The notes below the pieces were generated by a model. That model ran no database searches, was not told where the DNA came from, and saw only the letters and a list, made by a program, of their open reading frames with translations. A stretch of 55,294 nt of DNA, taken from assembly GCA_016790515.1 (NCBI GenBank), contig JAEUOY010000106.1, forward strand, positions 1 to 55,294, given 5' to 3'. The stretch comes from Burkholderiaceae bacterium. Its GTDB lineage: Bacteria; Pseudomonadota; Gammaproteobacteria; Burkholderiales; Burkholderiaceae_C. The position numbers and the translations under genes were made by a program. How positions within the stretch are numbered: the first letter of the stretch is position 1; each line of letters starts with the position of its first letter. Positions 10,547 to 18,763 of the stretch are shown here, piece by piece.

Positions 10547-10756
10547 ATGAGCCAGAGCAAAGCCCCCTTGTCACGCCGCCGCCTGTTTGCGGGTGCCGGC
10601 ACCGCCGGCGCGCTGGCGGCCGCCGCCACGGTCTTGCCGCTGCAGCGCGAGGCCGCGGCGCCGTCAGCCGCGGCGCCCGAGCCGGCGCCCGAATCCGGCG
10701 GCGGCTACCGGCTCAGCGCCCATGTGCAGCAGTACTACCGGACCACCAAGGTCTGA
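10547..10756 (+). CDS. Small Tat-signal protein of the formate dehydrogenase region
   Basis: A 69-residue protein that is nearly all Tat signal: SRRRLFAGAGTAGALAAAATVLPL with a twin-arginine pair, followed by a Pro/Ala stretch and the conserved tail GGGYRLSAHVQQYYRTTKV. This matches the family annotated as formate dehydrogenase region TAT target, which is always found just upstream of the FDH catalytic subunit. The ATG at 10547 follows AGGAG at a good distance. It is the first gene of the operon, and fdhA begins 10 nt after its stop. Function is unknown; a small exported partner or chaperone of FdhA is a reasonable guess. Confidence 0.85.
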   Translation: MSQSKAPLSRRRLFAGAGTAGALAAAATVLPLQREAAAPSAAAPEPAPESGGGYRLSAHVQQYYRTTKV

Positions 10757-10766
10757 AGGAGGCGAG

Positions 10767-13751
10767 ATGTTGCTGACCCGCAAGACCGGCGCGTCATCCG
10801 CCGGCAGCGCCGTTTCCGGCCTGGTCGCCAGCCTCGGCCGCGGCGTGTCGCGCGCGATCCCGACGATGGACCGGCGCGCCTTCCTGCGCCGCTCGGGCCT
10901 GGGCGTCGGCGCCGGCATCGCCGCATCGCAGCTGGTGCTGGTCAGGAAGACCCAGGCCGCCGATGCCGCGAAGGCGACCGACGGCGCGGCGAAGAAGATC
11001 GAGGTCAGGCGCACCGTCTGCGGCCATTGCTCGGTCGGCTGCGCGGTCGACGCGGTGGTCGAGAACGGCGTCTGGGTGCGCCAGGAACCGGTGTTCGATT
11101 CGCCGATCAACCTGGGCGCGCACTGCGCCAAGGGCGCCGCGCTGCGCGAGCACGGCCACGGCGAGTTCCGCCTGAAGTACCCGATGAAGCTGGTCGGCGG
11201 CAAGTACCAGCGCCTCTCCTGGGACCAGGCGCTGAACGAGATCAGCGCGAAGATGCTCGACCTGCGCAAGCAGAGCGGCCCCGATTCGATCTTCGTCGTC
11301 GGCTCGTCCAAGCACAACAACGAGCAGGCCTACCTGCTGCGCAAGTGGATCAGCCTCTGGGGCAGCAACAACACCGACCACCAGGCCCGCATCTGCCACT
11401 CGACCACCGTCGCCGGCGTCGCCAACACCTGGGGCTACGGGGCGATGACCAACAGCTACAACGACATGCAGAACGCCAAGGCGGCGATCTACATCGGCAG
11501 CAATGCCGCCGAGGCCCACCCGGTGTCGATGCTGCACATGCTGCATGCCAAGGAATCCGGCTGCAAGATGATCGTGGTCGACCCGCGCTTCACCCGCACC
11601 GCCGCCAAGGCCGACGAGTACGTGCGCATCCGCTCGGGGTCGGACATCCCGTTCCTGTTCGGCGTGATGCACCACATCTTCAAGAACGGCTGGGAAGACA
11701 AGCAGTACATCGATGACCGCGTCTACGGCATGGACAAGGTGCGCGAGGAGTGCCTGGCCAAGTGGACCCCCGACAAGGTGCAGGAGGCCTGCGGCGTCGA
11801 CGAGGCCACGACCTACAAGGTCGCCAGGATCCTGCATGAGAACCGCCCCGGCACCATCGTCTGGTGCATGGGCCAGACCCAGCACACGATCGGCAACGCG
11901 ATCGTCCGCGCGTCCTGCCTGCTGCAGCTGGCGCTGGGCAACGTCGGCAAGTCCGGCGGCGGCACCAACATCTTCCGCGGCCACGACAACGTGCAGGGCG
12001 CCACCGACGTCGGCCCCAACCCCGACAGCCTGCCCGGCTACTACGGCCTGGCCGAGGGCTCGTGGAAGCACTTCGCGAAGGCCTGGGACGTCGACTTCGA
12101 GTGGATCAAGAAGCAGTACGCGCCGGGCATGATGACCAAGCCCGGCATGACCGTCTCGCGCTGGATCGACGGCGTGCTCGAGAAGAACGAGTTGATCGAC
12201 CAGGACAGCAACCTGCGCGGGCTGTTCTTCTGGGGCCATGCGCCGAACTCGCAGACCCGCGGCCTCGAGATGAAGAGGGCGATGGACAAGCTCGACCTGC
12301 TGGTCGTGGTCGATCCGTTCCCCAGCGCCACCGCGGCGATGGCGGCGATGCCCGGCAAGCCCGAGGACCTGAACCCGAACCGCGCCGTCTACCTGCTGCC
12401 GACGACGACCCAGTTCGAGACCAGCGGCTCGTGCACCGCCAGCAATCGCTCGATCCAGTGGCGCGAGAAGGTCATCGACCCGCTGTGGGAATCGCGCACC
12501 GACCACATGATCATGGCCCAGCTCGCCGACAAGCTCGGCTTCGGCAAGGAACTGGTCAAGAACTACAAGATGGTGCAGGGCAAGGGCGGCATGGAGCCCG
12601 AGACCGAATCGATCCTGCGCGAGATCAACAAGAGCGTCTGGACCATCGGCTACACCGGCCAGAGCCCCGAGCGGCTGAAGGCGCACATGCGCAACATGAA
12701 CGTCTTCGACGTCAAGACGCTCAGAGCCAAGGGCGGCGTCGACAAGGAAAGCGGCTACAAGCTCGACGGCGACTACTTCGGCCTGCCCTGGCCCTGCTAC
12801 GGCACGCCCGAAATGAGGCACCCGGGGTCGCCCAACCTGTACGACACCAGCAAGCACGTGATGGAAGGCGGCGGCAATTTCCGCGCCAACTTCGGCGTCG
12901 AGCGCGACGGCGTCTCGCTGCTGGCCGCCGACGGCTCGCACAGCCTGGGCGCCGACCTGACCACCGGCTACCCCGAGTTCGACCACCTGCTGCTGAAGAA
13001 GCTGGGCTGGTGGGGCGACCTGAGCGAAGCCGAGCAGAAGGCCGCCGAGGGCAAGAACTGGAAGACCGACCCGTCGGGCGGCATCATCCGGGTGGCGATG
13101 CAGGTGCACGGTTGCCACCCGTTCGGCAACGCCAGGGCCCGCGCAGTGGTCTGGAACTTCCCCGACCCGGTGCCGCAGCACCGCGAGCCGCTCTACAGCA
13201 CCCGGCCCGACCTGGTCGCCAAGTACCCGACCCACGACGACAAGAAGGCCTTCTGGCGCCTGCCCACGCTGTTCAAGAGCGTGCAGGAGAAGAACCAGGA
13301 CATCGGCAAGACCTTCCCGCTGATCATGTCCAGCGGCCGGCTGGTCGAGTACGAGGGCGGCGGCGAGGAGACGCGCTCGAACCCCTACCTGGCCGAACTG
13401 CAGCAGGAGATGTTCGTCGAGATCAACCCGAAGGCCGCCAACGATCGCGGCATCCGCAACGGCGACTGGGTCTGGGTCAAGACCCCGCCGATGGCCGCGC
13501 TGCCCGAGTTCAAGGGCCTTCGGGTGAAGGCGATGGTCACCGAGCGGGTCGATGCCGAGACGGTGTGGATGCCGTTCCACTTCTCCGGCCGCTGGGGCGG
13601 CGTCGACCTGGCGCCGTACTACCCCGAGGGCGCCAGGCCGGTGATCCGCGGCGAGGCGATCAACACCGCGACGACCTACGGCTACGACAGCGTGACGATG
13701 ATGCAGGAGACCAAGACCACGGTCTGCCAGATCGAGAAGGCCACGGCCTGA
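10767..13751 (+). CDS. fdhA: Formate dehydrogenase catalytic (molybdopterin) subunit
   Basis: A 994-residue bis-MGD enzyme that oxidises formate to CO2. The Tat signal is unusually deep: MDRRAFLRRSG with the RR pair at residues 36-37, after a 33-residue lead. The [4Fe-4S] ligands are C85, C88, C92 and C120. The molybdenum ligand is C210 in ARICHSTTVAG, where E. coli FdnG has selenocysteine; the codon is TGC, so no Sec machinery is needed. The C-terminal MGD-binding domain contains PLIMSSGRLVEYEGGGEETR and MPFHFSGRWGG. The start at ATG 10767 follows AAGGAGG (10756-10762). It forms a periplasmic membrane-bound complex with FdhB and the cytochrome b subunit encoded downstream. Confidence 0.97.
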   Translation: MLLTRKTGASSAGSAVSGLVASLGRGVSRAIPTMDRRAFLRRSGLGVGAGIAASQLVLVRKTQAADAAKATDGAAKKIEVRRTVCGHCSVGCAVDAVVENGVWVRQEPVFDSPINLGAHCAKGAALREHGHGEFRLKYPMKLVGGKYQRLSWDQALNEISAKMLDLRKQSGPDSIFVVGSSKHNNEQAYLLRKWISLWGSNNTDHQARICHSTTVAGVANTWGYGAMTNSYNDMQNAKAAIYIGSNAAEAHPVSMLHMLHAKESGCKMIVVDPRFTRTAAKADEYVRIRSGSDIPFLFGVMHHIFKNGWEDKQYIDDRVYGMDKVREECLAKWTPDKVQEACGVDEATTYKVARILHENRPGTIVWCMGQTQHTIGNAIVRASCLLQLALGNVGKSGGGTNIFRGHDNVQGATDVGPNPDSLPGYYGLAEGSWKHFAKAWDVDFEWIKKQYAPGMMTKPGMTVSRWIDGVLEKNELIDQDSNLRGLFFWGHAPNSQTRGLEMKRAMDKLDLLVVVDPFPSATAAMAAMPGKPEDLNPNRAVYLLPTTTQFETSGSCTASNRSIQWREKVIDPLWESRTDHMIMAQLADKLGFGKELVKNYKMVQGKGGMEPETESILREINKSVWTIGYTGQSPERLKAHMRNMNVFDVKTLRAKGGVDKESGYKLDGDYFGLPWPCYGTPEMRHPGSPNLYDTSKHVMEGGGNFRANFGVERDGVSLLAADGSHSLGADLTTGYPEFDHLLLKKLGWWGDLSEAEQKAAEGKNWKTDPSGGIIRVAMQVHGCHPFGNARARAVVWNFPDPVPQHREPLYSTRPDLVAKYPTHDDKKAFWRLPTLFKSVQEKNQDIGKTFPLIMSSGRLVEYEGGGEETRSNPYLAELQQEMFVEINPKAANDRGIRNGDWVWVKTPPMAALPEFKGLRVKAMVTERVDAETVWMPFHFSGRWGGVDLAPYYPEGARPVIRGEAINTATTYGYDSVTMMQETKTTVCQIEKATA

Positions 13752-13773
13752 GGCCGCAGCAGGAGACACCCCC

Positions 13774-14379
13774 ATGGCCCGCATGAAATTCATCTGCGAC
13801 AGCGAGCGCTGCATCGAGTGCAACGGCTGCGTCACCGCCTGCAAGTCCGAGCACGAGGTGCCCTGGGGCGTCAACCGGCGCCGCGTCGTCACCCTCAACG
13901 ACGGCGTGCCCGGCGAGAAGAGCATCTCGGTGGCCTGCATGCACTGCAGCGACGCGCCCTGCATGGCGGTCTGCCCGGTCGACTGCTTCTACCGCACCGA
14001 CGAGGGCGTGGTGCTGCACGACAAGGACGTCTGCATCGGCTGCGGCTACTGCAGCTATGCCTGCCCGTTCGGCGCGCCGCAGTTCCCGACCAACGGCACC
14101 TTCGGGCTGCGCGGCAAGATGGACAAGTGCACCTTCTGCGCCGGCGGGCCGGAGGCCAACGGCTCGCAGGCCGAGTACGAGAAGTACGGCCGCAACCGGC
14201 TGGCCGAAGGCAAGCTGCCGGCCTGCGCCGAGATGTGCAGCACCAAGGCGCTGATCGGCGGCGACGGCGACGTCGTGGCCGACATCTTCCGCACCCGGGT
14301 GCTGACCCGCGGCAAGGGCAGCGAGGTCTGGGGCTGGGGCACGGCCTACGGCAAGCCTGCCGGAGGGGCCAAGTCATGA
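13774..14379 (+). CDS. fdhB: Formate dehydrogenase iron-sulfur (beta) subunit
   Basis: A 201-residue ferredoxin-type subunit that passes electrons from FdhA to the cytochrome b. It has four cysteine groups: CIECNGCVTAC near the N-terminus, CMHCSDAPCMAVCPVDC, CIGCGYCSYACPFG, and CTFC with CAEMC at the end. That is the layout of the FDH3 beta type with four [4Fe-4S] clusters. No signal peptide is present, so it should be exported by hitch-hiking with the Tat signal of FdhA. It begins 22 nt after fdhA, and its TGA overlaps the ATG of the next small gene (ATGA). Confidence 0.95.
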   Translation: MARMKFICDSERCIECNGCVTACKSEHEVPWGVNRRRVVTLNDGVPGEKSISVACMHCSDAPCMAVCPVDCFYRTDEGVVLHDKDVCIGCGYCSYACPFGAPQFPTNGTFGLRGKMDKCTFCAGGPEANGSQAEYEKYGRNRLAEGKLPACAEMCSTKALIGGDGDVVADIFRTRVLTRGKGSEVWGWGTAYGKPAGGAKS

Positions 14380-14609
14380 GACTGCCGGTCGGAGCCGGCG
14401 CGCTGGCCGCCGCGCTGCTGCTGTCGGCCTGTGCCGAGAAGGCCCAGACCGCCGGGACGAAGAAATCCGACAGTCCGCCCTGGCAGGGCGCGCAGGGCGG
14501 CGACGTCGCTGCGGGCTGGAAGCCTGGCGACAAGGCCAGCTGGGAGGAACAGTTGAAGACCCGCTCGCAAGGCCAGAACGAGTATTCGCGCGCGCCGGCC
14601 CGGCCCTGA
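14376..14609 (+). CDS. Small lipoprotein inside the FDH operon, function unknown
   Basis: A 77-residue protein starting at an ATGA overlap with fdhB. The signal peptide LPVGAGALAAALLLSACAE carries a lipobox (LLSAC, Cys at residue 19). The mature part is about 58 residues, polar, with SPPWQGAQ and GWKPGDKASWEEQLKTRSQGQNEYSR. It sits exactly between the beta and gamma subunit genes, so expression is tied to the complex. I do not recognise a named family; it may be a membrane-anchored assembly or stability factor for the dehydrogenase. The strict overlap and clean lipobox argue that it is real. Confidence 0.8.
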   Translation: MRLPVGAGALAAALLLSACAEKAQTAGTKKSDSPPWQGAQGGDVAAGWKPGDKASWEEQLKTRSQGQNEYSRAPARP

Positions 14610-14641
14610 ACCGCCCCGAACCGCCCGACGCGGGAGCCGCC

Positions 14642-15793
14642 ATGTCCACCCTGATCCGACACCTGATCGTCAGCGCCGCGCTGGCGCTGGCCGCCGGCAC
14701 CTGCGCGGGCCAGCCCACCGCGCCGGCGGCCGCCGCCGATGCCCCCAAGGGCCCGCCGGCCGGCTTCGTCGCCCCGGACGAGCCGCGGCCCGACGAGGGC
14801 AACGCCGAGCGCGCGAAAAGCCAGCCGGGCAACAATGCGCCGTTCTGGCGTGCGGTGCGCGAATCGGGCAACACCGCGGGCATCAGCAACCTGCCCGGCG
14901 CCGAGCAGGGCGTGCTGATCCAGCCCTTCGTGCAGTACCCGGGATCGCGCTTCACCAACGCCGGCGAGGCCTGGCGCCAGGTGCGCAATCAGTGGATCCT
15001 GCCTTACGGCGGTGCGCTGCTGCTGATCGTCGCGCTGGCCGTCGCTCTGTTCTACTGGCGCAAGGGTCCGCTGGGCGGCGACCATCCCGACACCGGCCGG
15101 GTGGTCGAACGCTTCACGCCCTTCGAGCGCGCCGCGCACTGGACCAACGCGATCGCCTTCGTGGTGCTGGCGGTCTCGGGCATCGTGATGGCCTTCGGCA
15201 AGTTCTTCCTGCTGCCGGTGCTCGGCGGCACGCTGTTCGGCGGCCTGACCTACGCGCTGAAGAACGCGCACAACTTCGCCGGGCCGCTGTTCGCGGTGTC
15301 GCTGGTGATCGTGTTCGTCACCTTCGTGAAGGACAACCTGCCGAGCAAGGTCGACCCGGCCTGGCTGGCCAAGGGCGGCGGCCTGCTGTTCGGCCACGAG
15401 CAGGTGCCGTCGGGCCGCTTCAACGCCGCCGAGAAGATCATCTTCTGGGCCGGCGTGTTCGTGCTCGGCGCGGTGGTGGTGGTGTCCGGCCTGGTGCTCG
15501 ACATGCTGGTGCCCGGCCTGGCGTACCTGCGCGGCGACCTGCAGATCGCGCACATGGTGCATGCCTGCGCCGCGGTGCTGATGCTGGCGATGTTCATGGG
15601 CCACATCTACCTGGGCACCGTCGGCACCAAGGGCGCCTACCAGGGCATGCGTACCGGCTATGTCGACGAGGCCTGGGCGCGCGAGCACCATGGGCTCTGG
15701 CTGGACGACATCCATGCCGGCAAGGTCCCGGCGCAGCGATCGGGCCCGGCGCCCGCTGGTGCCCGCCCCGTCAACACCGCCCCGCAGGCCTGA
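14642..15793 (+). CDS. fdhC: Formate dehydrogenase cytochrome b556 (gamma) subunit
   Basis: A 383-residue membrane subunit that hands electrons to quinone. A signal peptide (residues 1-22) precedes a periplasmic region of about 90 residues with GVLIQPFVQYPGS and GEAWRQVRNQWILPYGG, typical of the long proteobacterial gamma subunit. Membrane helices follow: LLLIVALAVALFYW, then RFTPFERAAHWTNAIAFVVL with a candidate heme histidine, ALKNAHNFAGPLFAVSLVIVFV, IIFWAGVFVLGAVVVVSGLVL, and a helix with HMVHACAAVLMLAMFMGHIY. The His residues in these helices are the expected heme b ligands. It starts 32 nt after the lipoprotein and is followed after 9 nt by another small exported protein. Confidence 0.94.
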   Translation: MSTLIRHLIVSAALALAAGTCAGQPTAPAAAADAPKGPPAGFVAPDEPRPDEGNAERAKSQPGNNAPFWRAVRESGNTAGISNLPGAEQGVLIQPFVQYPGSRFTNAGEAWRQVRNQWILPYGGALLLIVALAVALFYWRKGPLGGDHPDTGRVVERFTPFERAAHWTNAIAFVVLAVSGIVMAFGKFFLLPVLGGTLFGGLTYALKNAHNFAGPLFAVSLVIVFVTFVKDNLPSKVDPAWLAKGGGLLFGHEQVPSGRFNAAEKIIFWAGVFVLGAVVVVSGLVLDMLVPGLAYLRGDLQIAHMVHACAAVLMLAMFMGHIYLGTVGTKGAYQGMRTGYVDEAWAREHHGLWLDDIHAGKVPAQRSGPAPAGARPVNTAPQA

Positions 15794-15802
15794 GGACATC
15801 GC

Positions 15803-16153
15803 ATGATGAAACGGTCCATCCTCCCGGTCGCCGGCCTGCTGGCCGGCCTGCTGGCGCTGCCGCTGGCCGCCAAGCTGCCCGCCCCCAGCGACGAAGCCAA
15901 GGCCAAGGCCGCCGAGACGGCGGCCAAGACCGCGCACGGCGCCAAGGTCGACAACTACAAGCTCTGCCTGGCGATGGACCGGGTCGCCGCCGGCTACCAG
16001 GCGGCTGCGAAGAAGGCCGGCAAGGCGGCCTCGGCGCCGACCGAGACGCCGGCCTGTGCCGATCCCGGCCCGTTCGTCTACACCCCGGCCGGCGCGGCCT
16101 CGGCGCCGGCCGTCGCCGCGCCGGCGGCATCGGCCGCGGTGGCCCGGAAATGA
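15803..16153 (+). CDS. Small exported protein downstream of fdhC, function unknown
   Basis: A 116-residue protein with a signal peptide, LPVAGLLAGLLALPLAAK, and a short Ala/Lys-rich mature region. The most gene-like part is NYKLCLAMDRVAAGYQAAAKK followed by PACADPGPFVY, giving two cysteines that could form a disulfide in the periplasm. The tail is Ala/Pro low complexity. ATG 15803 and ATG 15806 are adjacent and either could be used. It lies 9 nt after fdhC and 22 nt before fdhD, so it belongs to the operon. No known domain is recognised; a periplasmic FDH accessory factor is the natural hypothesis. Confidence 0.75.
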   Translation: MMKRSILPVAGLLAGLLALPLAAKLPAPSDEAKAKAAETAAKTAHGAKVDNYKLCLAMDRVAAGYQAAAKKAGKAASAPTETPACADPGPFVYTPAGAASAPAVAAPAASAAVARK

Positions 16154-16175
16154 GCCCTTGCCGCCGCTGAAGACG

Positions 16176-17108
16176 ATGCCCGCCGCCCTGCCCTGCAGCG
16201 CCCGGCCCGGCGACGAGCCGCAGGCCTTCGACGTGCCCGGCCGGCCCCAGCCGGTGCCCGGCGCGCCGCGGCTGACCACCGCCCGGGGCGAACTGCTGCG
16301 CGAGATCACGATCCTCGACGAGTACGGCGAAAGGCGCAGCATCCACATCCCGGCCGAACGGCCGCTGACCCTGTTCGTCGACAAGCGCGAGCTGGTCACG
16401 CTGATGACGCTGGGCGCGTCGCCCGAGCTGCTGGTGCTGGGCTACCTGCTGAACCAGGGGCTGGTCGACGACGTCGCCGCGGTCGAATCGATCACCGTCG
16501 ACTGGGACGTCGGCGCCGCCGCCGTCAAGACCCGCGCCGGCATCCGCGACCTCGCCGGCAAGACCGAGCGCCGCGTCGTCACCACCGGCTGCGGCCAGGG
16601 CACGGTGTTCGGCGACATGATGTCGCAGCTCGACGCGCTGCGGCTGCCCGATGCGGCCAGCGCGCGCATCCGCCAGTCCACGTTGCATGCGCTGCTCGAG
16701 CAGATGCGCCAGCGCAACAGCATCCACCGCAAGGCCGGGTCGGTGCACGGCTGTGCGCTGTTCGCCGGCAGCACGCTGCTGATGTTCGTCGAGGACGTCG
16801 GCCGCCACAACGCGATCGACACGATCGCCGGCTGGATGGGGCTGCACGGCGTGCACGGCGCCGACAAGACCTTCTACACCACCGGCCGGCTGACCAGCGA
16901 GATGGTGATGAAGTCGGCGCGCATGGGCGTGCCGATCATCGTCTCGCGCAACGGCGTCACCGCGATGGGCCACGCGCTGGCCGTGCAGCTCGGCATGACG
17001 CTGTTCGGCCGCGCGGCAAACCGGCATTTCCTTTGCTACTGCGGCTTCGAGCGCTTCGATTCCGAGCCCGAGCCGCAGCGCGCCGCGGTGCGCGTCGTCT
17101 CCGGCTGA
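16176..17108 (+). CDS. fdhD: Formate dehydrogenase accessory sulfurtransferase FdhD
   Basis: A 310-residue cytoplasmic protein. FdhD proteins transfer sulfur from IscS to the bis-MGD cofactor before insertion into formate dehydrogenase. Family motifs present: ERPLTLFVDKRELVTLMTLGASPELLVLGYL, the active-site region TTGCGQGTVFGD, VEDVGRHNAIDTIAGW, and TGRLTSEMVMKSARMGVPIIVSRNG. The active-site CxxC of E. coli FdhD (Cys121/Cys124) is here C139-G-Q-G142, so only one cysteine remains. ATG 16176 was chosen; a TTG at 16158 would add six residues. It is the last gene of the rightward operon and fits its role as the FDH maturase. Confidence 0.92.
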   Translation: MPAALPCSARPGDEPQAFDVPGRPQPVPGAPRLTTARGELLREITILDEYGERRSIHIPAERPLTLFVDKRELVTLMTLGASPELLVLGYLLNQGLVDDVAAVESITVDWDVGAAAVKTRAGIRDLAGKTERRVVTTGCGQGTVFGDMMSQLDALRLPDAASARIRQSTLHALLEQMRQRNSIHRKAGSVHGCALFAGSTLLMFVEDVGRHNAIDTIAGWMGLHGVHGADKTFYTTGRLTSEMVMKSARMGVPIIVSRNGVTAMGHALAVQLGMTLFGRAANRHFLCYCGFERFDSEPEPQRAAVRVVSG

Positions 17109-17197
17109 GAAGACTGCGGCGGCACTGCCCGCGCACAACTTCTCGTGGCGTCGCGCCGGCGTCAGCGCGCCGATGCAGATACTGCGAAAATGCACAG

Positions 17198-18055
17198 GTG
17201 CACCTTCTCAACGCCGACCTGCATTCCCATTCCCGCTTCTCCGACGGCACCCTGAGCCCGGCCGCGCTGGCGCGGCGGGCGCATGCCAATGGGGTCGAGC
17301 TCTGGGCCCTGACCGACCACGACGAGATCGACGGCCTGGCCGAGGCCGCTGCCGCGGCGTCGGACCTGGGCCTGGGCTTCGTCACCGGCGTCGAGATCTC
17401 GGTCACCTTCGCCGGCGAGACGGTGCACATCGTCGGGCTCGGCTTCGATGCCGGCGACACGCAGTTGCGCGCCGGGCTGTTGCGCACCCGCGGCGGCCGC
17501 CAGGCGCGTGCGCAGGCGATGGCCGACGGGCTGGCCCAGGTCGGCCTGAAGGGCGCCTACGAAGGCGCGCAGCGCTATGTCGGCAACCCCGACCTGGTCT
17601 CGCGCACCCACTTCGCCCGCTGGCTGGTCGAGACCGGCGTCTGCCCCGACACCCACGCCGTGTTCCGCCGCTACCTGACCGAAGGCAAGCCGGGCTTCGT
17701 GCCGCACCGCTGGGCCGGGCTGGGCGAGGCGGTGCGCTGGATCACCGGCGCCGGCGGCGTCGCGGTGATCGCCCACCCGGGCCGCTACAAGTTCAGCGTC
17801 AACGAGGAGTACGCGCTGTTCTCCGAGTTCAAGGCCCATGGCGGCCGCGGCGTCGAGGTGCTGACCGGCAGCCACGGCCAGGCCGACACCGGCAAGTACA
17901 CCGCGATGGCGCAGGAGTTCGGCCTGCTGGCCTCGCGCGGCAGCGATTTCCATTCCCCCGAGGAAAGCCGCATCGACCTCGGTCGGCTGCCCGACCTGGC
18001 CGGCACGCTGGACCCGGTGTGGACGCTGCTGCTCGAGCGCGCCCAGGCGGCCTGA
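17198..18055 (+). CDS. PHP-domain phosphoesterase (RNase AM / YciV-like)
   Basis: A 285-residue metal-dependent phosphatase. The PHP motifs are clear: NADLHSHSRFSDGTLSP at the N-terminus, LTDHDEIDGL, VIAHPGRYKFS, and SDFHSPEE near the C-terminus; together they supply the trinuclear metal site. Characterised homologues (E. coli YciV, now RNase AM) hydrolyse 3',5'-nucleoside bisphosphates and short 5' RNA ends. No ATG precedes the conserved start, so GTG 17198 is used. A GAAAAT hexamer at 17186-17191 lies six bases before this GTG, which would place transcription start at the codon itself. Confidence 0.9.
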   Translation: MHLLNADLHSHSRFSDGTLSPAALARRAHANGVELWALTDHDEIDGLAEAAAAASDLGLGFVTGVEISVTFAGETVHIVGLGFDAGDTQLRAGLLRTRGGRQARAQAMADGLAQVGLKGAYEGAQRYVGNPDLVSRTHFARWLVETGVCPDTHAVFRRYLTEGKPGFVPHRWAGLGEAVRWITGAGGVAVIAHPGRYKFSVNEEYALFSEFKAHGGRGVEVLTGSHGQADTGKYTAMAQEFGLLASRGSDFHSPEESRIDLGRLPDLAGTLDPVWTLLLERAQAA

Positions 18056-18132
18056 GCCGCACCGGCGTTCGGCTGGCGCACAGCGCCTGACGCCTAGAGT
18101 CCGCGATCGCCGACCCTGCCCTTCCGACGCGC

Positions 18133-18756
18133 ATGTCGCAGTACTTCGAAGTCCATCCCGACAACCCGCAGCCGCGGCTGATCAAGCAGGCCGCGGCGCT
18201 GCTTCACGGCGGCGGCGTCTGCGCGGTGCCCACCGATTCGAGCTACGCGCTGGTCTGCCATCTCGACGACAAGGCGGCGGCCGAATCGCTGCGCCGCATC
18301 CGCCAGGTCGACGACAAGCACCACCTGACGCTGCTGTGCCGCGACCTGTCGGAACTGGCCAGCTACGCCCGCGTCGACAACCGCCAGTACCGGCTGCTGA
18401 AGCTGGGCACGCCGGGTCCCTACACCTTCATCCTCGAAGCCACCAAGGAGGTGCCGCGGCGGCTGTCGCACCCGTCGCGCCGCACCATCGGGCTGCGCGT
18501 GCCGCAGCACAAGGTGACCCAGGCGCTGCTCGAGGAACTCGGCCAGCCGCTGCTGGCGACCACGCTGATCGCGCCGGGCGAGACCGACCCGCTGAACGAT
18601 CCGCAGGAGATCCGCGAGCGCTTCCAGAAACTGGTGGCCGCGGTGGTCGACGCCGGCGCCTGCCCGATGGCGCCGACCACGGTGATCGACCTGACCGACG
18701 ACGAACCCCGGCTGGTGCGGCAGGGCCGCGGCGAGCTGGCCCGGCTGGGGCTGTAG
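18133..18756 (+). CDS. YciO/YrdC/Sua5-family protein (threonylcarbamoyl-AMP synthase-like)
   Basis: A 207-residue protein of the Sua5/YrdC fold, which in characterised members makes threonylcarbamoyl-adenylate for the t6A37 modification of tRNA. The binding-pocket residues PTDSSYALVCHLDDK, KHHLTLLCRDLSEL, GPYTFILEATKEVPRRL and TIGLRVPQHK all match. The SSYAL version and overall size are closer to YciO than to TsaC, so the precise activity is uncertain. It is downstream of the PHP phosphatase (77 nt gap), a pairing also seen for yciV and yciO in E. coli, which suggests linked RNA metabolism. It converges with the thioredoxin-like gene. Confidence 0.88.
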   Translation: MSQYFEVHPDNPQPRLIKQAAALLHGGGVCAVPTDSSYALVCHLDDKAAAESLRRIRQVDDKHHLTLLCRDLSELASYARVDNRQYRLLKLGTPGPYTFILEATKEVPRRLSHPSRRTIGLRVPQHKVTQALLEELGQPLLATTLIAPGETDPLNDPQEIRERFQKLVAAVVDAGACPMAPTTVIDLTDDEPRLVRQGRGELARLGL

Positions 18757-18763
18757 CCGGCCC

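Noticed and set aside
11391-11396. Selenocysteine-type formate dehydrogenase
   Set aside because: The molybdenum-ligand codon is TGC (Cys), not TGA, and the frame has no internal stop.
17107-17144. GAGAAG/CTTCTC hairpin after fdhD as a terminator
   Set aside because: Only six outer pairs with a 26-base interior and a poorly matched inner stem; too weak to list as a terminator.
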